Made by a program: the position numbers and the translations under genes. Positions 23,313 through 33,153 of a stretch of DNA of 64,000 nucleotides are shown here, in pieces (within the stretch, counting starts at the first letter, position 1; every line of letters begins with the position of its first letter). The notes under the pieces are model-generated. The model was not told where the DNA came from, ran no database searches, and was given only the letters and a program-made list of their open reading frames with translations. This DNA is from Acidobacteriota bacterium (GTDB taxonomy: Bacteria; Acidobacteriota; Terriglobia; Terriglobales; Acidobacteriaceae): assembly GCA_021803035.1 (NCBI GenBank), contig JAJZME010000038.1, forward strand, positions 1-64,000, written 5' to 3'.

Positions 23313-24167
23313 ATGGCGAAGCGGATTGGGGTGCATCTGGGCACGGCAGGCGGCGCGTCGAATGCCATCGAGCGGGCGCGGGAGATCGGTGCGAACACAC
23401 TGCAAATCTTTTCGGCAAGCCCGCGCACGTGGCGTGCGCCGAAAATCGACCCGAAGCAATGTGAGCGCATGCGCGAGTTGCGAGCCGCTCTCGATGTCGG
23501 CCCGCTTGTCATCCACACCAGCTATCTCGTCAACGTTTGCAGCCAGTCGGCGGATGTGCGCAACAAGAGCGTTGCCGCCTTTCGCGGCGAGGTGGAGCGG
23601 GCGCTGGCGCTGGGCGCCGAATATCTGGTGCTGCACCCCGGCTCGTGGAAAGGGCTGACGCGCGACGAGGGACTGAAGTTGGCGGCGGACTCCATTCAGC
23701 GCGCCATCGACGGGCTTCCATGGCAGGGAACCGGCTTTCATATCCTGATTGAGAACACGGCCGGAGCGGAGTTTTCGCTGGGTGGCAGCTTTGAGCAGGT
23801 GGCGGAACTGGTGGCGCGGTTGCGAACCGCGGCGCCGGTGGGCGTTTGCCTGGATACCTGCCACACCCACGTGGCCGGTTACGACATGGTCAGCACCGAA
23901 GGCTACCAGGAGACCATGCGGCAGGCCGGTGCGACCGTCGGCTTCGATGCCGTGCGCGTGTGGCACTGCAACGACGCCAAGGCGGAGCGCGGATCGAAGC
24001 TCGACCGGCATGAGCACATCGGGCAGGGAACCATGGGCGTGGAGCCATTCCGGTGGCTGCTGAACGACAAGCACTTTGCGCACTGCGCGTTTATCGCGGA
24101 AACTCCCTACGACGAGCCAGGCGACGATGAGCGCAATGTGAGAGTACTAAAGAGCATGGTGAAGTAG
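23313..24167 (+). CDS. nfo: deoxyribonuclease IV (AP endonuclease Nfo)
   Basis: 284 residues. Nfo cleaves DNA 5' to abasic sites using three zinc ions. Visible ligand motifs are LVIHTSYLVN, LVLHPGSWKG, ILIENTAGAE, VCLDTCHTHVAGYD, VWHCNDAKAERGSKLDRHEH with GQGTMG, and the terminal FIAETP. The length is typical. It lies between the oxidase subunit gene and leuS and probably has its own promoter. Confidence 0.97.
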   Translation: MAKRIGVHLGTAGGASNAIERAREIGANTLQIFSASPRTWRAPKIDPKQCERMRELRAALDVGPLVIHTSYLVNVCSQSADVRNKSVAAFRGEVERALALGAEYLVLHPGSWKGLTRDEGLKLAADSIQRAIDGLPWQGTGFHILIENTAGAEFSLGGSFEQVAELVARLRTAAPVGVCLDTCHTHVAGYDMVSTEGYQETMRQAGATVGFDAVRVWHCNDAKAERGSKLDRHEHIGQGTMGVEPFRWLLNDKHFAHCAFIAETPYDEPGDDERNVRVLKSMVK

Positions 24168-24217
24168 CGGTGCAGCTTCGTGGTTGATGCGCCTCTCCCG
24201 GTTACACTTAAACAGTG

Positions 24218-26788
24218 ATGGCCGAAGAAAAGGAACTGCGCTACGAACCAGCGCCAATTGAGGAAAAATGGCAGCAGCGTTGGGCTGCCGATCCCAAGCT
24301 CTACGCGGCGGATGAGGCCGCGTGCGACGAGCCCGCCGCCAAGCCCAAGTATTACGTGCTGGAAATGCTGCCGTATCCCAGCGGCCAACTGCACATGGGC
24401 CACGTGCGCAACTATTCGATTGGCGACGCGCTGGCCCGCCACATGTGGATGCGCGGTTACAACGTGCTGCACCCCATGGGCTGGGACGCTTTCGGGCTGC
24501 CGGCTGAAAACGCCGCGCTCAAGAACAACACGCCGCCGCGCCAGTGGACCCTCGCCAACATCGCCGCCATGAAGCGCCAGATGATGCGTCTCGGCCTGGG
24601 CTACGACTGGGCGACCGAAGTGACGACATGCCTGCCCGAGTACTACCGCTGGAACCAGTGGTTCTTTCTGCGCATGTACGAGAAGGGCCTGGTGTACCGC
24701 AAAAAGAGCAAGGTGAACTGGTGCCCCGAGTGCGCCACGGTGCTGGCCAATGAGCAGGTGGTGAATGGCTGCTGCTGGCGGCACGAAGACACGGTGGTGG
24801 AACAGCGCGCTCTGGAGCAGTGGTTCCTGCGCACCACCGCGTACGCGCAGGAGCTGCTCGACGGTCTCGACAAGCTGGAAGGCTGGCCCGAAAAGGTGCG
24901 CACCATGCAGCGCAACTGGATCGGCCGCAGCGAGGGCACGGAGGTCGATTTCATATTCGAGCGCAGCGCCAAGGAGATTCGCGAGCAGAAAGACGGCGTC
25001 ACCACGCTCGAAGGCGACCGCGAGCGGGTGCGAATCCGCGTCTTCACCACGCGCGTCGATACCATCTTCGGCGCCACCAGCGTGCAGCTCGCGCCCGAAC
25101 ACCCGCTGGTAAAGGCTCTGGCCGACACCGATTCCGGATTGAGGATGCAGGTCGATCAGTTGATGGAGGAACAGAAGCGGGCCCGCGAGACCGGCGACGT
25201 GGCCGCCATCGAAAAGCACGGCGTGCCCACCGGCCACTTTGCGATTAATCCTTACAATGGCGAGCGGGTGCCGGTGTGGGTGGCGAACTATGTCCTGATG
25301 GACTACGGCACGGGCGCCATCATGAGTGTTCCCGGTCATGACGAGCGCGACTTCGAGTTTGCGAAGAAGTACGCGATACCGGTCCGGCGCGTCATCGCTC
25401 CCGCCGATTCCAGTGCGGAAGAATCGCCGCTGCCGTTTACCAGCGAGGACGGCGTACTGATCAACTCCGGCGAGTTCAGCGGGCTGAGCTGCACAGAGGC
25501 GCAGAAGCGCTTGCAGGAAGTGGCCGAGCGCGGCGCCTTCGGCAACGCGACCGTCACGTACCGCCTGAAGGACTGGGGCGTCAGCCGGCAGCGCTACTGG
25601 GGCACGCCGATCCCCATGATTCACTGCGAGCGCGATGGCCTGGTTGCCGTACCCGACGATCAATTGCCGGTGATGCTGCCGGAGCAGATTGAAATTACGC
25701 AGCAGGGCGGCTCGCCGCTGGCGCGCGTGCCGGAGTTTGTCAACGTCCGGTGCCCCCGGTGCGGCGGCCCGGCGCTGCGCGAAACCGACACCATGGATAC
25801 CTTCGTCGATTCGAGCTGGTACTTCTATCGCTACACGGACGCGAAGAATGCCGCGGCGCCGTTCGACTCCGCCCAGGCAAGGTACTGGTTCCCCATCGAC
25901 CAGTACATCGGCGGCGTGGAGCACGCCATTCTGCACCTGATCTACTCGCGTTTCTGGACCAAGGTGATGCGCGATCTGGGGCTGATTGCGAATGACGAGC
26001 CGGCGCGGCGGCTGTTTACGCAGGGCATGGTGATCAAGGACGGCGCCAAGATGTCGAAGTCGCGCGGCAACGTGGTTTCGCCGGACGACATGGTGGCGCG
26101 CTACGGCGCCGACGCCACGCGGATGTACGCGCTGTTCGCGGCGCCGCCCGATCGCGACCTGGACTGGCAGGAGGATGGCGTGGCCGGCGTCAGCCGCTTC
26201 CTGGGGCGCGTTTACCGGCTGGTGGCCAGGCATGCGCCGGCGGCGCGCGCGAGCCGCGGCGAAACAGCGCAGAAGCCTGAAGGTCTTTCGCTGAAGCTGG
26301 AGCGGAAGCTGCACCAGACGGTTGCCAAGATCACGCTCGACTTCGAAGGCCGCTGGCACTTCAACACCTGCGTGGCGGCCATCATGGAGCTGGTGAACGA
26401 GATGCAGGCGGCCGACGCCGAGCTTGCTTCAGGAGCGGTTGCGGCGCCGATTCTGCATGAGCTGCTGCGCACGCTGGTGCTGCTGCTGGCGCCGTTTGCG
26501 CCGTATCTTGCCGCCGAGCTTTGGGAGATGCTGGGCGAAGAGGGCGCCGTGCTGCGCGCGCCGTGGCCGGCGAGCGATCCAGAGCTGGCTAAAGAAGATG
26601 AGCTGGAAGTGCCCGTGCAGATCAACGGCAAGCTGGTGGCGGTGGTGCGCGTGGCCGCCGATGCCGACGGCAGGCAGATTGAGCTGGCCGCCCGCAGCGA
26701 CGAGAAGGTGGTCGCACGCGTGGCGGGCAAGAATGTCGCCAAGGTGATCGTGGTGCCCGGCAAGCTGGTCAATCTTGTGGTGAAGTGA
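24218..26788 (+). CDS. leuS: leucyl-tRNA synthetase
   Basis: 856 residues, class Ia synthetase. The HIGH-type signature is PYPSGQLHMGHVRNYSIGD (residues about 52-70), and KMSKS is at residues 611-615. The editing domain lies between (with GTGAIMSVPGHDERD, about residue 367 on), and a zinc-knob segment CPECATVLANEQVVNGCCW follows the first half of the Rossmann fold. ATG 24218 is preceded by an in-frame GTG. No ribosome-binding site is obvious. The minus-strand copy of the repeat module begins almost directly after its stop. Confidence 0.98.
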   Translation: MAEEKELRYEPAPIEEKWQQRWAADPKLYAADEAACDEPAAKPKYYVLEMLPYPSGQLHMGHVRNYSIGDALARHMWMRGYNVLHPMGWDAFGLPAENAALKNNTPPRQWTLANIAAMKRQMMRLGLGYDWATEVTTCLPEYYRWNQWFFLRMYEKGLVYRKKSKVNWCPECATVLANEQVVNGCCWRHEDTVVEQRALEQWFLRTTAYAQELLDGLDKLEGWPEKVRTMQRNWIGRSEGTEVDFIFERSAKEIREQKDGVTTLEGDRERVRIRVFTTRVDTIFGATSVQLAPEHPLVKALADTDSGLRMQVDQLMEEQKRARETGDVAAIEKHGVPTGHFAINPYNGERVPVWVANYVLMDYGTGAIMSVPGHDERDFEFAKKYAIPVRRVIAPADSSAEESPLPFTSEDGVLINSGEFSGLSCTEAQKRLQEVAERGAFGNATVTYRLKDWGVSRQRYWGTPIPMIHCERDGLVAVPDDQLPVMLPEQIEITQQGGSPLARVPEFVNVRCPRCGGPALRETDTMDTFVDSSWYFYRYTDAKNAAAPFDSAQARYWFPIDQYIGGVEHAILHLIYSRFWTKVMRDLGLIANDEPARRLFTQGMVIKDGAKMSKSRGNVVSPDDMVARYGADATRMYALFAAPPDRDLDWQEDGVAGVSRFLGRVYRLVARHAPAARASRGETAQKPEGLSLKLERKLHQTVAKITLDFEGRWHFNTCVAAIMELVNEMQAADAELASGAVAAPILHELLRTLVLLLAPFAPYLAAELWEMLGEEGAVLRAPWPASDPELAKEDELEVPVQINGKLVAVVRVAADADGRQIELAARSDEKVVARVAGKNVAKVIVVPGKLVNLVVK

Positions 26789-26829
26789 CGGCGGGCGGTT
26801 GCGGCCCGGGAAAGAACCGCTTTCGAGCC

Positions 26830-26955
26830 CCCGCTTTCCAGCGCGGGCGGAAACGAGCGAGCCGCTCTTAGCCATTGACTTGAAGCGGTCAGCTTGCCTG
26901 GTGAGGGAACCACTTTCAGGTTCGATCTCCGTAGATCCCAGAGCGCGTAGCCCTG
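26830..26955 (-). ncRNA. repeat module copy 2, structured tail
   Basis: On the minus strand two hairpins flank the conserved string AATGGCTAAGAGCG. The first (26939-26955) pairs CAGGGC with GCUCUG around a five-base loop; the second (26830-26847) pairs GCGGG/CCCGC around eight bases. The same two hairpins, with different stem sequences, stand at the same places in copy 4 (63294-63416). A transcribed structured RNA is my inference; it could instead be a terminus of a mobile repeat. Confidence 0.4.
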
Positions 26956-27022
26956 AAAGAGGCTATGGCCAAGTCCGGTTCCAGTGCCGGATCCGGCGTG
27001 TCTTGTATGGACACTTTGTGTT

Positions 27023-27082
27023 GGCAAGAAAATACACTGCAAGAAACTCTGTGGAAAAGAAAATATTTGAAGGGGGGGTGGG
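27023..27082 (-). repeat. repeat module copy 2, C-rich/CCACAGA box
   Basis: On the minus strand: a run of C, then TTCAAATATTTTCTTTTCC, then ACAGAGTTTCTTGCAGTG and TATTTTCTTGCC. It matches the boxes at 726-778 and 63164-63223. Confidence 0.75.
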
Positions 27083-27228
27083 TCATTCGCGGCTCCGGCG
27101 GTTTGGGGCTCGCGGAGCGTGCTCGTGCCGACCGGAGCGGCGGCCAGGCTGCCCGCGATGGCGGGCTGCATGGAGATCAGCGCGCTGGTGGGAGCTTCCG
27201 CTGAAGCAGGAGGGATCGGCTCTGTCAT
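27083..27228 (-). pseudogene. truncated relative of the small module gene
   Basis: ATG 27228 sits where the gene at 363 starts, relative to the leader box, with the same ACACGAGCATGA context. The first residues, MTEPIPPAS, parallel MMKPILPAS of the intact gene. The frame then loses all similarity and runs open through the C-rich box and into the antisense of leuS, so the body of the protein has been deleted. I treat it as a decayed copy. Confidence 0.45.
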
Positions 27229-27268
27229 GCTCGTGTCCTTTCCAGGGAGATGTTTGGAACTGTTGATG

Positions 27269-27351
27269 TTTCTATTCTGCGCGGCGGAGCGGAAATTGAC
27301 TGCAACGGTAAGTTGATGAATGCGCGGAGGTTGGAGTACGCGGGGCTTGAC
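27269..27351 (-). promoter_or_regulatory. repeat module copy 2, leader box
   Basis: On the minus strand GTCAAGC (27351-27345), TTGCAG (from 27305) and CAGAAT (from 27279) keep the 46 nt and 20 nt spacings of copies 1 and 4. AATTTCCGCTCC between them is identical to copy 1. Confidence 0.6.
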
Positions 27352-27530
27352 AACCTGCCTGCTGCTGGATGAGTTGGCAGCCGCAAGCGGACGGATGGTG
27401 GCGGCTGATCGTCCGGGCTTCGGCGGCCGCGCGCAACGCGGAGCGCAAGCTGCGCCGGCCGTTCGAGCGCTGACGCGCGGGATGGGGGAAGCGTACATGC
27501 GCCGCGGCCGGCCGCCTGGAGCGCGCCAAG

Positions 27531-27558
27531 AAAAAGGCCGGAGCGCGATGCTCCGGCC
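27531..27558 (-). terminator. intrinsic terminator of the minus-strand receptor gene
   Basis: On the minus strand GGCCGGAGC, a five-base loop and GCTCCGGCC form a perfect nine-base stem followed by TTTTTCTT. It starts about 25 nt after the stop codon of the gene at 27583-30609. Confidence 0.9.
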
Positions 27559-27582
27559 CGTCCTCATTAGAGAGGAAAACCG

Positions 27583-30500
27583 TTAGAAGACGAAAGAGGC
27601 GTGGAGGTAAATGCGCCGCGCCGAGGAGCCATTGGAGAAGATGCCGCCGGCCAGGTTGGTGGACTCCTCAAAACGGGTATCGGGGACGTAAGTCCCTGTG
27701 CTGGTGTCGAGCGTGGGAATGATGCTCCCCGATGGTGTTCCGTAGTTGATGTCGTTGAAGAGGTTGAGCAGGTGCGCGCTGAAGGTGAGCGTGTACTTGC
27801 GGCTGATTTCGTGATGGCCATTGATCGCATGGCGGAGCCCGGAGAACGGGTTTCCGAAGCCGTGGAAGCCGCCACGTCCATGCGGGCCCATGGGCGGCCC
27901 GCCACCCACTGAGGGGCCTTTGGGACCGACGCCGAAGGCGCGGCTTACGCGCAGATTCATGGCTACCGACGATGGGCTGTTGCCCAAATCGATGGGGACG
28001 AGCGTATCGCCCGGTTGCGGATTGACATTCAGGCAACCAAACGAGGTGGCTACATAAGTGGATGAAGTCGACGGACAAAATGAAGAACTGGCGTATGCGG
28101 GGCGATCGTTGAAGAAGTTGTCGCCGGTGAGGTCGGTGCTGGTGGTGATGTTGTAGGGATGTCCCTGGTGGGCAAGGAGGAACGGGTTGAAGATGATTCC
28201 AAACGGGCCCGTGTAGGTGCCTACGAGGAGAACGAATTGCGGATGAACCCAGTAGGCGCGGCCGTAGTCCTGCATCAGGTCGTAGGAGTTCGAGGGGTTC
28301 GATCCTCCTCCGCCATCGGTGTTGGCCACGCTGTAGTTATAGAAGCCAAAGAAACCGAAGTTGCGCGTGAGCTGTGCGTTGAAGTTCACGATGATCTGGT
28401 TTTCCTTGAAGATGCCTTCGGAATAGTACTGATCGATGGGGCCGAAGTTGGGATTGGGTCGCGGACCGGTGGTGCTGTTGTAGAAAACCGTACCCGGCAG
28501 CGGCTCATAGGCGTTGGCGTCGCGCGTGACCAGACGGTGAACGCCGTACGAGTGCAGATAGGTGAAGGTAAGGGTGGAGTTTTTGGTCAATTGCCGCTCC
28601 ACCCCGATAGCGAGCATTTCAGTGTAAGGCGAGCGGTAGGTGGGGCTGAGGCTGTCGATTTGCGACGTCCCCGTGGTGGCTGCTCCGCAGGAGGACGGGA
28701 AGTTGGGAATGCTGTCCAGGCCGGTGGAACTGAAGCAGGTGGGGTTGTCGATAACATGCTGCTGCTGGTGCAGGGAATTTGGGTTGCCGTTGAATTGTTC
28801 GAGATTCATCAGTTGGCCGACCGCGAAGCGGCGATAGAAGAAGCCGTAGCCGCCGCGAATGACGGTCTTTTGCGGGCCGGCTCCCTTATGTCCCGGCGCC
28901 CAGGCGAAGTCGAAGCGGGGCGCCCAGTCGGCGTGGTCAGGTACGTGGTTTTGCGTCTCGAAGCGGACGCCGGCGGAGAGAGTGAGATTGGGGGTGGTTT
29001 GCCAATCGTCCTCAAAGAAGAGAGCGCCGGTGAACACGTTGCCGGCAAAGTCCTCGGGACCGGTGGTGTAGTCGAGCTTGATGGGGGTGCAGACCTGACC
29101 GCTGGGGCAGGCGGCCGCGATCTCCGAAATCGTTTCGCCCTTTGCCAGACCGTTCAAGGTATCCAGATAACTGTTCAGCGACTGGAAGTCGAAGGAGCCG
29201 TTGAAGCCGCCGTTTGTGGTGATGTTTTCGCTGTCGTCGAAATCCCAGGTGCCGAAGTTGAAGGTCTGATGGCCCGCGGTGAGCGTGGCGAAGTCCTGGA
29301 ACTCGTAGTGATTGTGATACATGGAAAAATGCTGCGCCGAGTCGCCGCCGGCGGTGAAGAAGGTGGGCACGACGACCGATGGGGTGACGCTTGCCGGATT
29401 TTCAAGACTGTTGGCGCGCCGGAACTCGAAGCGGGTTTCATTGACCAAGTTGCTGTTGATGATCTGCGTGTCGTCGAATTCAAAGATGTTTTCGGTTGAA
29501 GTCGCGGAATGGGCCTGGGAAGGCAGGCTGGTGGATCCGGCCAGGCTGTTGGTCTGGTTGGTGCGGAAGTACTGGTAGAGCAGGCTCAGGGTGTTGTTCT
29601 GTCCCAACTGCAGGTCGATGCGCGGGGAGATGTTGGTGTAAGTCCCCGGGCTGAGCAACCCGCCGGCCTGCGTGGCTTCCACGTAGGCATTGGTGGTCGG
29701 GTCGAAGACCGCGGTCCGCGCCGTATAAATGTCGTCATTCTGCAGGTTGCGCTGTTGCCCGCTGAAGAAATACGAGGCGTTCTTCGCGATCGGGCCGCTG
29801 ACGGTTCCATTGAACATGTAGCTGTGGTAGGAGGGAATGGCTCCGGTGAAGGGGTTGAGAGTGTTGAACGCGCTGTCATTGCCCATCACAAACATGCTGC
29901 CGTGAAAGGACGCGGAGCCGGGCTTGGTGAGAATCTCAATGCGCCCATAACCCAGCTTGCTGTATTTGGCGGAAAAGGGATTCTGATTGACGACGATGCG
30001 TTCGATTGCCGATTTGGGAGGCAGTTGGCCGCCGGTGAAGCCGTCAATGTAAATCTGCCCGCCGCTGGGGCCGGCGGATGGGCCGGCGAGCGCCTGCAAC
30101 TCGTTGGCGAGTTCGCTGGGGTCGTTGGAAAGGGTATTGAGCTTCTTGCCCGTAATAACCATGGAGTTGGTGTTCGCGGAGGGCGCAGTGCTGACCGAGA
30201 GGCCGGATTCAGTGGCATGGACATGCACCTGTTGCTGGGCCACTTTGAGCGTCAGGGTGATGTTGGCAACTTTGATTTGGCCGGCGGCCAGCGCGAAGGC
30301 AGGCGAGGTATAGAAGGTGAATCCCGGCACCTGGGCTTCAACGATGTACTTGCCCGCGGCGAGGCCGGTTACCGTGAAGTTGCCTTTGAGATCGGCATAG
30401 ACCTTCTTGACGGTCACTCCGAGAGCGTTGGTGACGATGATCTGGGTGCCGGGAATGCGCGCACCGGTGGGATCGGCGACGTAGCCTTCAAGCGTCGCAG

Positions 30501-30609
30501 TGGACGCCGCATGAGCAGGCGCAGCCTTCTGCGCCCGCGCCTTTGCGCTGGCGAAACCAAGAATGCAGGTGGAAAGAAAAATGACGAAAAAAAATCTCTT
30601 AATCTGCAC
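27583..30609 (-). CDS. TonB-dependent-receptor-like outer membrane protein
   Basis: About 1008 residues. A signal peptide (IKRFFFVIFLSTCILGFASA) precedes a carboxypeptidase-regulatory-like domain (ATLEGYVADPTGARIPGTQI to about residue 120). Next comes a plug-like region (LNTLSNDPSELANELQALAG, then GGQIYIDGFTGGQLPPKSAI) and a long beta-barrel with repeated aromatic strands, ending in RRIYLHASFVF with a terminal Phe. This is the acidobacterial Oar/CarboxypepD-TonB architecture; substrates are unknown and may be polysaccharides or siderophores. I chose the GTG at 30609 because GAGGGAG lies just upstream and the signal peptide then starts at residue 1; other starts upstream add 25 basic residues. 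It ends at a clear terminator. Confidence 0.88.
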   Translation of the reverse strand: MQIKRFFFVIFLSTCILGFASAKARAQKAAPAHAASTATLEGYVADPTGARIPGTQIIVTNALGVTVKKVYADLKGNFTVTGLAAGKYIVEAQVPGFTFYTSPAFALAAGQIKVANITLTLKVAQQQVHVHATESGLSVSTAPSANTNSMVITGKKLNTLSNDPSELANELQALAGPSAGPSGGQIYIDGFTGGQLPPKSAIERIVVNQNPFSAKYSKLGYGRIEILTKPGSASFHGSMFVMGNDSAFNTLNPFTGAIPSYHSYMFNGTVSGPIAKNASYFFSGQQRNLQNDDIYTARTAVFDPTTNAYVEATQAGGLLSPGTYTNISPRIDLQLGQNNTLSLLYQYFRTNQTNSLAGSTSLPSQAHSATSTENIFEFDDTQIINSNLVNETRFEFRRANSLENPASVTPSVVVPTFFTAGGDSAQHFSMYHNHYEFQDFATLTAGHQTFNFGTWDFDDSENITTNGGFNGSFDFQSLNSYLDTLNGLAKGETISEIAAACPSGQVCTPIKLDYTTGPEDFAGNVFTGALFFEDDWQTTPNLTLSAGVRFETQNHVPDHADWAPRFDFAWAPGHKGAGPQKTVIRGGYGFFYRRFAVGQLMNLEQFNGNPNSLHQQQHVIDNPTCFSSTGLDSIPNFPSSCGAATTGTSQIDSLSPTYRSPYTEMLAIGVERQLTKNSTLTFTYLHSYGVHRLVTRDANAYEPLPGTVFYNSTTGPRPNPNFGPIDQYYSEGIFKENQIIVNFNAQLTRNFGFFGFYNYSVANTDGGGGSNPSNSYDLMQDYGRAYWVHPQFVLLVGTYTGPFGIIFNPFLLAHQGHPYNITTSTDLTGDNFFNDRPAYASSSFCPSTSSTYVATSFGCLNVNPQPGDTLVPIDLGNSPSSVAMNLRVSRAFGVGPKGPSVGGGPPMGPHGRGGFHGFGNPFSGLRHAINGHHEISRKYTLTFSAHLLNLFNDINYGTPSGSIIPTLDTSTGTYVPDTRFEESTNLAGGIFSNGSSARRIYLHASFVF

Positions 30610-31372
30610 GTCTCCCTCTGGGTCCTTATGAAGAGTGTTCTTGCGCTTACAGAATTTCCGTTTTTTTGAGCGGCAGAGGGCCACTCAAATATCCGCCGGC
30701 TTACGAGCGGATTCTTGTCCCTCAGGCTTCGCGCAGCTTGCCGAAGCCGGTTCTGATCGGCCCATTCTGACCGTGGTTGCCGATACGCCGTTAGCGACCG
30801 AAGTGACCGCGAGTATCACGGCACCGTGCTCTTGGAGATCGGCGAGCCGGGTTCGGGCGCGCGGAGAAGAATTAGCGCGGATACGTACAGCCGCGTTGGC
30901 TTTCCATATTGTTTGGCCTCCGCAATGCGTCTCAATTTTGGGAAGGTTGCGCGATCTAGCGTTTTAATTTCAATCGCAACCGAATTTCAATCGTGGAAAT
31001 AATTACTTCCTAAAAATTAGACGAAGTTCATTAGCGGAAAGACCCCTGGGCTCTGCGTGCTGCCGGAACAGCAGGCCGGCAGCGGTGGCCGCCATTTGAT
31101 ATGGCGAGGCGCGCTAAAGCGTAAGGCGCTTAAAACATGGGTGTTATGGCCACGGAAGCCTCATTTATCCCAAACTGTACTTCTCCTGCTGCAGGGGATT
31201 GGAATCAAGGAAGTTACTGCGGCGAAGGCAGAAATCAGCGGTTGCAGAGGTGCTGCCCTTGCGCGGGCATAGGCAGCGCTGATCCGGCTATGCGCTGGCG
31301 CAGAAGGTCGCTGCCGATTGAGGGGTGCCTGGAAGCGGAAGGCATTCGCAGGCGCCGGAAATATTGACCAGC
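30610..31372. other. intergenic region between the receptor gene and purH
   Basis: No gene is recognised in 763 nt. Bases 30950-31030 are distinctly A/T-rich against the GC-rich background and could contain the promoter of the minus-strand receptor gene, but I cannot assign a box. Both neighbours are on the minus strand, so this is also the downstream end of purH; I see no clear terminator. Confidence 0.4.
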
Positions 31373-32962
31373 TCAATGGCGGAAGTGGCGCATTCCGGTA
31401 AAGACCATGGCGATGCCCAGCTTGTCGGCGGCGGCGATTACGTCCTGGTCCTTGACCGAACCGCCGGGCTGGATGACGGCGGTGGCGCCGGCCTTGGCGA
31501 CAGCTTCCAGTCCGTCCGGGAACGGGAAAAAGGCATCGGAGGCGGCGACGGCGCCGGACAGCGGCAGTACGGCCTTCATGGCGCCGAAGCGGGCGGCGTC
31601 GACGCGGCTCATCTGGCCGGCGCCGATGCCCAGGGTCTGGCCGTCGCGGACATAGACGATGGCGTTGGATTTGACGTGCTTGCAGACGCGCCAGGCGAAG
31701 AGCAGGCTGCGCAGTTCCTCCGCCGAGGGCGGACGCCATGTGACTACCTTCAGTTCGGATTCGATGACGCGGCCGGTGTCGGCGTCCTGCAGCAGCAGGC
31801 CGCCGGAGACGTGCTTGACGACGGGCTGCGCCGGCGCGGGACGGACTTCGACTAGGCGCAGGTTCTTTTTGGCGGCGAAGCGTTCGCGGGCTTCGGGCGT
31901 GAAGGATGGAGCGGCGATGGCCTCGACGAAGAGTCTGACGATCTCTTCGGCCGCAGCGCCGTCTACGGGGCGATTGAGACCGATGACCGAACCGAAGGCC
32001 GAGACGGGGTCGCAGGCCAGAGCTTTCTGGTAGGCGTCGAGGAGGTTTTCACCGAGGGCCGCGCCGCAGGGGTTGGTGTGCTTGACGATGATGGCGGCGG
32101 GCTCTTCGAACTCCTGCACCAGGTCCCAGCAGGCGTCGAGATCGACGAGGTTGTTGAAGCTGAGCTCCTTGCCCTGGAGCTGCGTGGCTCCGGCGACGCC
32201 GAGGCCCGAACCGTCAGCGTAGAGTGCGGCGCGCTGGTGGGGGTTTTCGCCGTAGCGAAGCGGCTGGGCGAGCGGGAAGTTGATGCGTAGCGTGGTGGGC
32301 AGCGCGGAGGCGTCGGGTGCGGCCGGCGCATCCGGCGCGGGAGCGTCGGCGATGCGGTCGAGAGTGGCGGCGATAGCTGCATCGTAGGCCGCGGTGAGGG
32401 CAAAGGCCTGGCGGGCCAGCCGCCAGCGGGTGGCCCGGCTCAAGGCGCCCTGGGAACTCTTCAACTCGCCGATAAGCGCGGCGTAATCCTCGACGCGGGT
32501 GACGACGGCGACGTCTTCAAAGTTCTTGGCGGCAGAGCGGACCATGGACGGGCCGCCGATGTCGATATTTTCGATGAGGTGGCCGAAGGCTACGCCGGGC
32601 TGTGCGGCGGTCTTCTCAAAGGCGTAGAGATTGACAACAACCATGTCGATGGGGGCGATGCCGTGGGCGGCGACGGCGGCTTCGTGGCCGGCGTCGCCGC
32701 GCTTGTAGAGCAGGCCGCCGTGGACCTTGGGGTGCAGCGTCTTGACGCGGCCGTCAAGCATCTCCGGGAAGCCGGTCAATTCGCTGATGTCCTTGACCGT
32801 GAGGCCAGCGTCGCGGAGGGTGCGCGCCGTTCCGCCGGTGGAGACCAGCTCGACGCCGGAGGCGGCAAGCGCCCGGGCAAACTCCACCAGACCGGTTTTG
32901 TCGGTTACGCTGAGCAATGCGCGCCGAATCTGCTTCATTCCACTGGTTTCCAAACCCACCAT
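31373..32962 (-). CDS. purH: bifunctional AICAR transformylase/IMP cyclohydrolase PurH
   Basis: 529 residues. It catalyses the last two steps of IMP synthesis. The N-terminal MGS-like cyclohydrolase domain has [33 protein letters not shown] and [15 protein letters not shown]. The transformylase domain has [44 protein letters not shown] and the C-terminal [20 protein letters not shown], ending [11 protein letters not shown]. Between the domains is an Ala/Pro/Asp-rich linker. I kept ATG 32962 because GAGGTGA lies just before it; an ATG eight codons later ([10 protein letters not shown]) is the other option. Confidence 0.97.
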   Translation of the reverse strand: MVGLETSGMKQIRRALLSVTDKTGLVEFARALAASGVELVSTGGTARTLRDAGLTVKDISELTGFPEMLDGRVKTLHPKVHGGLLYKRGDAGHEAAVAAHGIAPIDMVVVNLYAFEKTAAQPGVAFGHLIENIDIGGPSMVRSAAKNFEDVAVVTRVEDYAALIGELKSSQGALSRATRWRLARQAFALTAAYDAAIAATLDRIADAPAPDAPAAPDASALPTTLRINFPLAQPLRYGENPHQRAALYADGSGLGVAGATQLQGKELSFNNLVDLDACWDLVQEFEEPAAIIVKHTNPCGAALGENLLDAYQKALACDPVSAFGSVIGLNRPVDGAAAEEIVRLFVEAIAAPSFTPEARERFAAKKNLRLVEVRPAPAQPVVKHVSGGLLLQDADTGRVIESELKVVTWRPPSAEELRSLLFAWRVCKHVKSNAIVYVRDGQTLGIGAGQMSRVDAARFGAMKAVLPLSGAVAASDAFFPFPDGLEAVAKAGATAVIQPGGSVKDQDVIAAADKLGIAMVFTGMRHFRH

Positions 32963-33153
32963 TCACCTCGTGTTTGATTTGCCGCGCCGGTGCCCGGAGT
33001 TCCGTTGCAGGTGAGACGGCGCAGGTGTGGAGCAAACTCCAGACTACATGAAAGAAGAGGGAAATCGCGGTGGGCATGAGGCCGCAGACTACGCCGCGCG
33101 GCGGTTGGTTGAGGCAGCCAACAACATTACTGAAAATGCTTTAAAGTAAAGAA

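Larger units (their letters stand above)
26789..27582. other. leuS to receptor-gene gap filled by repeat module copy 2
   Basis: No intact gene is seen. Most of the 790 nt is accounted for by the minus-strand module copy (26830-27351) and the terminator at 27531-27558. The remaining 27352-27530 is GC-rich with no recognised feature. Confidence 0.6.

Noticed and set aside
24107..26359. 750-residue minus-strand frame opposite leuS
   Set aside because: Composition is a mirror of the leuS codon bias (Arg/His/Ala/Gly-rich, no domain) and leuS is certain on the other strand.
26880..26945. tRNA-like T-loop string GGTTCGATCTCC
   Set aside because: No seven-base acceptor stem, no anticodon arm and no 3' partner around it; it falls inside module copy 2.
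26212..27567. 451-residue minus-strand frame crossing the module and the end of leuS
   Set aside because: Only the short stretch from ATG 27228 resembles the module gene; the rest is antisense to leuS and has no independent support.
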